DNA of 64,000 nt from Arthrobacter endolithicus (lineage in GTDB: Bacteria > Actinomycetota > Actinomycetes > Actinomycetales > Micrococcaceae): assembly GCF_026627425.1 (NCBI RefSeq), contig NZ_JAPNLH010000002.1:1-64000 (forward strand), given 5' to 3'. The notes under the pieces were generated by a model, which made no database searches, was not told the DNA's origin, and saw nothing but the letters and a program-made list of their open reading frames with translations. Made by a program: the position numbers and the translations under genes. Of the stretch, positions 58,680 to 64,000 are shown one piece after another. Position 1 is the first letter of the stretch, and each line of letters starts with the position of its first letter.

Positions 58680-58695
58680 ATACCCCAGGGGGTAT
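58680..58695. promoter_or_regulatory. CstR operator 4, leftward promoter
   Basis: Read on the minus strand it is ATACCCCCTGGGGTAT, immediately overlapping a TATAAT -10 box directed toward the rhodanese/TauE operon. The GGGGTATAATAA arrangement is the same as at operator 3. The leader to the rhodanese start is about 320 bases and contains the 48-codon frame. Confidence 0.75.
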
Positions 58696-58805
58696 CAAGA
58701 AAGACCAATCCTAGGCACGTGCCCAATACGCAGCGATCTACCGTTTCCGCCACCCGGACTTGCCTGTTGATTGAGCGTAGGGCTTTAAGCAACCCGATGT
58801 CTTGC

Positions 58806-58821
58806 ATACCCCTGAGGGTAT
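58806..58821. promoter_or_regulatory. CstR operator 5, rightward promoter
   Basis: ATACCCCTGAGGGTAT, symmetrical at the ATACCC/GGGTAT ends, followed by a TAATAC -10-like box (58825-58830) and the MFS start at 58838. The transcript would be leaderless or nearly so. With operator 4 it makes a divergent promoter pair 110 bases apart. Confidence 0.7.
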
Positions 58822-58837
58822 CTGTAATACTGTCAGA

Positions 58838-60133
58838 ATGCGTCCCGCTCCCCCGTCTGCAGGGCCACGATCCTCCGCGACCGTGACCGGTCATGCCATC
58901 GGCGTTCCTCAGCAGCGCAAGGTTGTCTCCGTCCTGGTAGGCGGCCAGATCTTCGGCGGCATCGGCATGGGCGCCACGTTGTCCTTGGGCTCACTGCTTG
59001 CGGCCGAGCTTTCCGGATCCCCGGCCTGGTCCGGCATGGCCGCCACCATGAGTACTCTTGGGGCGGCCATCGCTGCCGTGCCCTTGGCCCGTCTTGCGGT
59101 CGCCCGGGGGCGGCGGCTATCGCTGTCCACCGGTGCGCTCATCGCCGGAACCGGTGCCGTCATAGCCATTACTTCGGTATCTGCGTCGGTCTTTCCCCTG
59201 CTGCTGCTGGGTTTGATGCTGCTCGGGGCGGGATCCGCGGTCAACCTGCAGGCGAGGTTCGCCGCTACTGACCTTGCCCTTCCGGGCACCAGAGCGCGGG
59301 ACCTTTCGATCGTTATTTGGTCCACGACCATCGGGGCGGTGCTGGGGCCCAACCTCTTTGGTCCTGGCGAAGCAATAGGCGCTTCCTTGGGCTTGCCGCC
59401 CCTGACGGGTGCCTTCGCCTTCTCTGTGGGTGCGCAACTGGCCGCGGCACTCGTCTACTTAACAGGGCTGAGACCGGACCCGCTGCTGGCGGCTATGTCG
59501 ATGCGGGATCTAAGCGTCGAGGCGGCCCGTCCGCGCAGCGGGATGCTGATACTGCGCAAAAATCCGAGAGCGCGTTACGCAGTAGCCGTCGTAGCGCTTA
59601 GCCACGCAACCATGGTGGCACTGATGTCCATGACACCAGTGCATCTTCGTGAGCACGGAGCGACCCTGATAGTTGTGGGCTTCACGATCAGTCTGCACAT
59701 TGCGGGGATGTACGCCCTTTCCCCCGTTTTCGGCTGGTTGGCAGATAAAGCCGGTCGGCTTCGGGTCGTACTACTGGGCCAGGCCATGCTTTTGGCTTCC
59801 CTCATAATCGCCGGTGTCGCTGCGGACACCCGCACCGGCGTCACGGTCAGCCTCATCCTGCTCGGACTTGGATGGTCGGCTTCGGTAGTGGCGGGGTCGG
59901 CCATGGTGGCGGAATCGGTGCATACTCAGGACCGTCCGGCCCTCCAGGGCGTCTCGGATTTGAGCATGAATGCTGCCGGTGCCCTCGGCGGGGCGTTGGC
60001 CGGCCCGGTCCTGGCCGCCGTCGGCTACTCAGGCCTCGGTTTCCTTGGAACGGCTCTGGTGGCGGTCGTCGTCCTCTGGACCGCACTGCACGCCCGCCGA
60101 GTTCTTGTGTCCGGACGGCCCGAACACAGCTAG
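58838..60133 (+). CDS. MFS transporter of the sulfur-responsive locus
   Basis: 431 aa, 12 helices: VVSVLVGGQIFGGIGMGATL, then VAGSAMVAESVHTQDRPALQ with GVSDLSMNAAGALGGALAGP in the C-terminal half, typical of a subfamily of actinobacterial MFS proteins of unknown substrate. No ribosome site; the start codon lies 8 bases after a TAATAC box. Operator 5 lies directly before the promoter, placing it in the CstR regulon. Possible substrates are thiosulfate, sulfite or an organic persulfide. Confidence 0.82.
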   Translation: MRPAPPSAGPRSSATVTGHAIGVPQQRKVVSVLVGGQIFGGIGMGATLSLGSLLAAELSGSPAWSGMAATMSTLGAAIAAVPLARLAVARGRRLSLSTGALIAGTGAVIAITSVSASVFPLLLLGLMLLGAGSAVNLQARFAATDLALPGTRARDLSIVIWSTTIGAVLGPNLFGPGEAIGASLGLPPLTGAFAFSVGAQLAAALVYLTGLRPDPLLAAMSMRDLSVEAARPRSGMLILRKNPRARYAVAVVALSHATMVALMSMTPVHLREHGATLIVVGFTISLHIAGMYALSPVFGWLADKAGRLRVVLLGQAMLLASLIIAGVAADTRTGVTVSLILLGLGWSASVVAGSAMVAESVHTQDRPALQGVSDLSMNAAGALGGALAGPVLAAVGYSGLGFLGTALVAVVVLWTALHARRVLVSGRPEHS

Positions 60134-60211
60134 GAGTGGGAATGATATTAGCAGGGCAGCCGTCGAAAGTTTAGGCGACCCCAGGTCTCCAGGGCGGTCA
60201 GAGCCGCCGTC

Positions 60212-60994
60212 CTATCCTCTGGCGGAATATGCCCTCCTGCTCCGTCCGCCGGGGCGCTGCAAAGGAACCCAGAGCTTGTAACGGTCCGCGCGGTAAAACG
60301 ACACCGAGAAATCCACCATCGCCCTGGAGACGTAGGCATGGCGTTGCAGCTTGAGCAACGGATCCCCCACATCCACGTTGAGCAGCCGGGCAATCGACAC
60401 GGAGGCCGCGGTAGCTTCGATGGTGTCCTCGCCCCACTCCATCACCAGCCCGTAGCGTTCACTGAGAACGTTGTAGAGGGACGACGGCGGCGGCTCGTCC
60501 AGGATTCCCGGCACCCGGTGGGCGGGAATGAAGTTTTCGTCCACACTCATAGGCTCCCCGTCAGCCAGCAGGAGCCGGCGAAAGCGGATCACTGGCTGGC
60601 CCTCGTCCAGCTGAAGTTCGCGTGCCACCAACGCCGTGGCCGCCACCTGCTCGAAGCTCAACACCCGGGCCGCCGGCACCATGCCACGGCGCTGCATCTC
60701 CTCGCTGTAGGATGTTAGCTTCACCTGCAGATCAAATTTAGGCCGAGTAACAAAGGTTCCCAAACCAACCACGCGGTCCAGTACTTCCTCATCCACCAGC
60801 GAGTCAATGGCCTGGCGGACAGTCATCCTGGCTAGGGAAAAGCGGGTAGCCAAATCACGTTCCGAGGGGAAGGCAGCACCCGGGGCTAGTGAGGTGCTGA
60901 CAAACTTCCGGAGGATTTCCCGCAGCTGAACGTGGATAGCCGTCCCGGAACCCCGCACGATTTCGCCCGGGATGTCTAACGCAGAGCATGCCAC
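60212..60994 (-). CDS. GntR-family regulator with UTRA ligand domain
   Basis: 260 aa, GTG start with GAAGGAG. The N-terminal GntR winged helix (LAPGAAFPSERDLATRFSLA, RMTVRQAIDSLVDEEVLDRV) is followed by a UTRA effector domain (LTSYSEEMQRRGMVPAARVL, EGQPVIRFRRLLLADGEPMS, VGDPLLKLQRHAYVSRAMVD). HutC/NagR-type regulators sense sugar phosphates or amino-sugar derivatives. Divergent from ptsH across a 204-base gap with a dyad, so it probably controls the phosphotransferase carrier gene. Confidence 0.9.
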   Translation of the reverse strand: MACSALDIPGEIVRGSGTAIHVQLREILRKFVSTSLAPGAAFPSERDLATRFSLARMTVRQAIDSLVDEEVLDRVVGLGTFVTRPKFDLQVKLTSYSEEMQRRGMVPAARVLSFEQVAATALVARELQLDEGQPVIRFRRLLLADGEPMSVDENFIPAHRVPGILDEPPPSSLYNVLSERYGLVMEWGEDTIEATAASVSIARLLNVDVGDPLLKLQRHAYVSRAMVDFSVSFYRADRYKLWVPLQRPGGRSRRAYSARG

Positions 60995-61041
60995 GAGAGT
61001 CTCCTTCCTGTCGCCTGTGTGGTCCAGCCTAGAGTGCGGCT

Positions 61042-61061
61042 ATGGTCTTTTACAGGACCAT
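61042..61061. promoter_or_regulatory. Dyad in the gntR-ptsH divergent gap
   Basis: ATGGTCTTTTACAGGACCAT has six-base perfect arms ATGGTC and GACCAT with an 8-base spacer. TGGTC/GACCA half-sites are the core of DasR/NagR-type (GntR/HutC) operators, though spacing there is shorter. Position, 48 bases before the gntR start, supports autoregulation. Confidence 0.45.
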
Positions 61062-61198
61062 TTCTACATGTCTCCGGTTGACCCCACACACGTCTTATTA
61101 TTGGTACGCCGCTCAGCCACGCACTTATCAGTAGATCATTTTTCAGCAGCGCACGGTTCAGCCCTGGATGGCCGGTTCCCGCACTACAAGGAGTACGA

Positions 61199-61489
61199 AT
61201 GTATAACCGCACAGCAACAGTTTCCGCCGCCGTCGGCCTGCATGCCCGTCCGGCGGCCCAATTTGTCCGTGCCGTCACCCAGACCGGGCTCCCGGTGACC
61301 GTGGCCAAGCCAGGGCACCGAGCCGTGGACGCCAGGTCCCTGCTGGCCGTGATGACGGCCGATTTCACGCATGGATGCGAAGTGATCCTCAGCGTAGCCG
61401 ATCCGAAATTGGATCCCGTGATCGTCCGCCGGGAGCTGGATACTCTCGCGGCACTGCTGTCCGACGATCTGGCCCACAGAGACGCTTAA
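61199..61489 (+). CDS. ptsH: HPr phosphocarrier protein of the PTS
   Basis: 96 aa. His15 in VGLHARPAAQFV is the phosphoryl-accepting residue. A Ser at 47 (DARSLLAVMT) corresponds to the regulatory Ser46 of Gram-positive HPr. It transfers phosphate from Enzyme I to sugar-specific EIIA proteins. AAGGAG site 6 bases before the ATG. No other PTS genes are in the window. Confidence 0.93.
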   Translation: MYNRTATVSAAVGLHARPAAQFVRAVTQTGLPVTVAKPGHRAVDARSLLAVMTADFTHGCEVILSVADPKLDPVIVRRELDTLAALLSDDLAHRDA

Positions 61490-61495
61490 GCACAA

Positions 61496-61525
61496 AGCGG
61501 GTCCCACCCGAAGGTGAGACCCGCT
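61496..61525. terminator. Hairpin between ptsH and ctaF
   Basis: AGCGGGTC(c)CACC pairs with GGTG(a)GACCCGCT around a CGAA tetraloop, a stable GC-rich stem. It lies between two convergent genes, so it likely ends both transcripts, though only a weak T-rich tail (CTCTGGT) follows. Confidence 0.65.
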
Positions 61526-61553
61526 CTGGTACTGTGCGAGGATCGGCAACTGC

Positions 61554-61955
61554 CTAATGCGCGTGGTCTCCGCGGCTGTACTCGTAGACCCAGCCCACGA
61601 GCCCGATGACTGCAAGGCCAGCACCGATGTAGACGATCCAGAAGCCGACGGCCATGCCAAGAAAGGCTGCCGCACAGGCCGCGCCCAAAACCAAGGGCCA
61701 CCAGCTCCAGGGGCTGAAGTGTCCCTGTTCGCCTGATCCTTCATGAATCTCGGCATCGGTGCGGTCCTCGGGGCGCATGCCGACCCGCTTGGCGGTAAAC
61801 CGCAGGTAGGAACCGATCATGAATGCCAGTCCACCGACCAGGATGAGGGCCAAAAAGCCGACCGGCTCCTCCCACTTCACCAGGAACCCGTATACAACCC
61901 CGACAAGGACGAAGAAGTAACCTATTCCGCCGAACAGCCACGCTTCAATTCTCAC
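61554..61955 (-). CDS. ctaF: Cytochrome c oxidase subunit IV (actinobacterial type)
   Basis: 133 aa with four helices: [60 protein letters not shown] and [20 protein letters not shown]. The loop [20 protein letters not shown] is conserved in actinobacterial CtaF. A GTG start at 61955 overlaps the ctaD stop (GTGA). It is a small structural subunit of the aa3 oxidase. Confidence 0.92.
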   Translation of the reverse strand: MRIEAWLFGGIGYFFVLVGVVYGFLVKWEEPVGFLALILVGGLAFMIGSYLRFTAKRVGMRPEDRTDAEIHEGSGEQGHFSPWSWWPLVLGAACAAAFLGMAVGFWIVYIGAGLAVIGLVGWVYEYSRGDHAH

Positions 61956-63682
61956 TGGTTCGAATCCTTCTGATCGGCCGAGCCGAGCATTGCTGCCACG
62001 CGCCCGGGGGATGCGGATGTGTGCTGCTGGGCCAGTTCCGGGTGATGCAGGTCCAGGGCAGGACGCTCGGAACGGATCCTCGGCAGTGAAGTGAAGTTGT
62101 GCCGAGGAGGCGGGCAGGACGTTGCCCACTCCAGAGAAGCACCGAAGCCCCAGGGATCATCGACCTCGACGCGCTTGTTGCTGCGCCAGGTGATGTAAAC
62201 GTTCCAGAAGAACGGAATCATCGAGGCTCCCAGAACGAACGAGGAGATAGTGGAGAACTGGTTCATCCAGGTGAAGTTGTCCTCCGGCATGTAGTCCGCG
62301 TACCGCCTGGGCATACCGAGCACACCGAGCCAGTGCTGAATCAGGAACGTTCCGTGGAAGCCGAGGAAAAGCATCCAGAAGTGGATCTTGCCCAAGCGCT
62401 CGTTGAGCATCTTCCCGGTCCACTTGGGCCACCAGAAGTAGAATCCGGCAAACATCGCGAACACCACGGTACCGAAAACGACGTAGTGGAAGTGCGCCAC
62501 CACAAAGTATGTATCGGAGACATGGAAATCAAGCGGCGGAGAAGCCAGGATGATGCCGGTGAGCCCGCCGAAGAGGAATGTCACCAAGAAGCCAAGGCTC
62601 CATAGCATCGGCGTCTCGAACGTCAGTGATCCGCGCCAAAGTGTGCCGATCCAGTTGAAGAATTTCACACCGGTGGGGACTGCAATCAGCATTGTCATGA
62701 ATGAGAAGAACGGCAGCAAGACTGAACCGGTCACGTACATATGGTGGGCCCACACCGTCACGGACAAGGCCGCAATGGAAATGGTCGCAAAGACGATGCC
62801 CTTATAGCCAAAGATCGGTTTACGGCTAAAGACGGGGAATATCTCCGAGACGATGCCGAAGAACGGCAGAGCGATGATGTAAACCTCAGGATGACCGAAG
62901 AACCAGAAGAGATGCTGCCAAAGCACTGCTCCACCGTTTTGCGGATCAAAGATATGGGCACCGAATCGTCGGTCCGCGCCGAGCGCAAACAGCGCGGCTG
63001 CCAGCGGCGGGAAGGCCATCAGGACGAGGATGGAGGTAATCAGCGCATTCCATGTGAAAATCGGCATCCGCCACATCGTCATGCCCGGGGCCCGCATGCA
63101 AATGATGGTGGTGATGAAGTTGACCGCACCGAGAATGGTTCCGAATCCGGCCAGAGCAAGGCCGAAGACCCATAGGTCCCCACCAACTCCCGGGCTGAAA
63201 GTGGTGTTTGACAACGGCGCGTAGGCAAACCAACCGAATGAAGCCGCGCCCTGCGGGGTAATGAATCCGGAGACTGTGATGATTCCGCCAAAAAGGAAGA
63301 ACCAAAAGGCCAAAGCGTTCAGCCGAGGAAATGCAACATCGGGGGCACCGATCTGCAGCGGCATCATGACGTTCGTAAAGCCGGCAAACAGCGGCGTCGC
63401 GAATAGCAGGAGCATCACCGTACCGTGCATGGTGAACAGCTGGTTGTACTGCTCCTTGGTCTGCAGAATCTGCATCCCGGGCTCAAACAGCTCGGAACGG
63501 ATCAGCAGAGCCATGACTCCGCCAAGGCAGAAGAAGATGAAGGAGGCGATCAGATACATGTACCCGATGGTCTTGTGGTCGGTGGTGGTAATCCAGTTGA
63601 CCACGATTCGTCCCTTGGAAACTGGAACTACTCGAGGTGCCAATGTTGCGGCCTCGGTCGCGGAATATTCGTAGGTCGACAT
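61952..63682 (-). CDS. ctaD: Cytochrome c oxidase subunit I
   Basis: 576 aa, 12 helices. Haem/copper ligands are in [20 protein letters not shown] (haem a), [20 protein letters not shown] and WAHHMYVTG (CuB with the cross-linked His-Tyr), and [20 protein letters not shown] (haem a3). The E of the D/K proton path is in the FGHPEVY segment. It is the catalytic core of the aa3 oxidase reducing O2 to water. It starts 11 bases after the ctaC stop. Confidence 0.96.
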   Translation of the reverse strand: MSTYEYSATEAATLAPRVVPVSKGRIVVNWITTTDHKTIGYMYLIASFIFFCLGGVMALLIRSELFEPGMQILQTKEQYNQLFTMHGTVMLLLFATPLFAGFTNVMMPLQIGAPDVAFPRLNALAFWFFLFGGIITVSGFITPQGAASFGWFAYAPLSNTTFSPGVGGDLWVFGLALAGFGTILGAVNFITTIICMRAPGMTMWRMPIFTWNALITSILVLMAFPPLAAALFALGADRRFGAHIFDPQNGGAVLWQHLFWFFGHPEVYIIALPFFGIVSEIFPVFSRKPIFGYKGIVFATISIAALSVTVWAHHMYVTGSVLLPFFSFMTMLIAVPTGVKFFNWIGTLWRGSLTFETPMLWSLGFLVTFLFGGLTGIILASPPLDFHVSDTYFVVAHFHYVVFGTVVFAMFAGFYFWWPKWTGKMLNERLGKIHFWMLFLGFHGTFLIQHWLGVLGMPRRYADYMPEDNFTWMNQFSTISSFVLGASMIPFFWNVYITWRSNKRVEVDDPWGFGASLEWATSCPPPRHNFTSLPRIRSERPALDLHHPELAQQHTSASPGRVAAMLGSADQKDSNQ

Positions 63683-63693
63683 TTTCCGCCCCC

Positions 63694-64000
63694 TTACTTT
63701 GCGTTCAGATTCGGATTGCGGTCGTACTTACTATCCAGCGACCCGGTGTAACCGGCCGCCTTCAGGGAAGCCAGATGCTGCTGGAAGTCCTGCTCGGAGA
63801 CGACCTTCACACGGAAGAGCATTTCGGAGTGGTACTCCCCGCAGAGCTCTGCGCATTTGCCGTCATAGGTACCGATCGCCGTTGGCGTCAGTGTCAGGTA
63901 GTTCGTCTTTCCCGGAATGATATCGAGCTTGCGCAAGAATGCCGGTACCCAAAAGGAATGGATCACGTCGCGGGAATTCAGTTGCAGTTCCACCGATTTA
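63694..64000 (-). CDS. ctaC: Cytochrome c oxidase subunit II, 5'-truncated by the window edge
   Basis: Only the C-terminal 101 codons lie in the window; the gene continues beyond position 64000. The CuA domain is evident: [20 protein letters not shown] and [16 protein letters not shown], with both CuA cysteines, the His and the Met. It accepts electrons from QcrC and passes them to subunit I. The N-terminal transmembrane hairpin and lipobox are outside the window. Confidence 0.95.
   Translation of the reverse strand, partial: KSVELQLNSRDVIHSFWVPAFLRKLDIIPGKTNYLTLTPTAIGTYDGKCAELCGEYHSEMLFRVKVVSEQDFQQHLASLKAAGYTGSLDSKYDRNPNLNAK

Overview
The window looks like chromosomal DNA of a high-GC Gram-positive actinobacterium, most probably a pigmented Micrococcaceae member (Arthrobacter and relatives). 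The support is an aa3 oxidase/cytochrome bc1 gene set of actinobacterial type (di-haem QcrC, extended Rieske protein, QcrB, CtaC/D/E/F), a C50-carotenoid operon with the two-part cyclase CrtYe/CrtYf and lycopene elongase CrtEb, frequent GTG starts, ATGA start/stop overlaps, and HxlR, PadR, LysR, GntR and MarR regulators. The species cannot be fixed from the sequence alone. I found no tRNA, rRNA, CRISPR array or complete insertion sequence.

Layout. 0-7 kb is an eroded accessory zone: an inverted-repeat cluster beside an IS3-type transposase remnant, a dihydrofolate-reductase-like gene with an internal stop, an HxlR/glyoxalase pair, a patatin-like lipase, a YceI remnant, and an amino-acid permease behind a frameshifted PadR gene. 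7-10.3 kb is a TetR / ABC ATPase / ABC permease drug-export operon. 11.4-17 kb holds a truncated ABC-2 ATPase abutting, tail to tail, an amidohydrolase plus amino-acid ABC transporter operon that has lost its own ATPase gene, with a divergent LysR gene. 17-20 kb has DUF427 and glyoxalase-fold genes and a broken GAF regulator. 20-21 kb is a secreted phosphoesterase.

21.1-28.2 kb is an electron-transfer neighbourhood. A three-gene unit (55-aa membrane peptide, cytochrome-b N-terminal protein, 317-aa anchored protein) converges on a seven-gene minus-strand run: response regulator, histidine kinase, 87-aa exported protein, ApbE flavin transferase, ferric-reductase-like membrane protein, NuoF-like flavoprotein, ferredoxin. 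29.8-41.1 kb is the carotenoid locus: marR-crtE-crtB-crtI-crtYe-crtYf-crtEb on the minus strand, a glycosyltransferase overlapping the end of crtEb, and a divergent tspO-MFS-idi operon closed by a second, paralogous marR. From 41 kb come PAP2, an orphan histidine kinase, a methyltransferase, DUF3054, a stand-alone Lrp/AsnC effector domain and trpD. Then follow ctaE and qcrC-qcrA-qcrB (47.1-51.4 kb), and ctaF-ctaD-ctaC (61.5 kb to the end) on the other strand.

Between the two oxidase gene sets lies an accessory block (51.6-60.1 kb). It has copper-type genes (DUF302, multicopper oxidase, SHOCT protein) and a reactive-sulfur system: a CstR-like persulfide sensor, a CstB-like persulfide dioxygenase-rhodanese, a TauE/SafE exporter, a rhodanese with a membrane tail, a Cys-rich 55-aa protein and an MFS transporter. 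Five near-identical palindromes of the form ATACCCC-GGGGTAT lie in front of these genes, two of them overlapping a TATAAT -10 box. This looks like one local regulon and is the most interesting feature of the window.

The left half carries many broken genes. The right half is mostly intact core metabolism.
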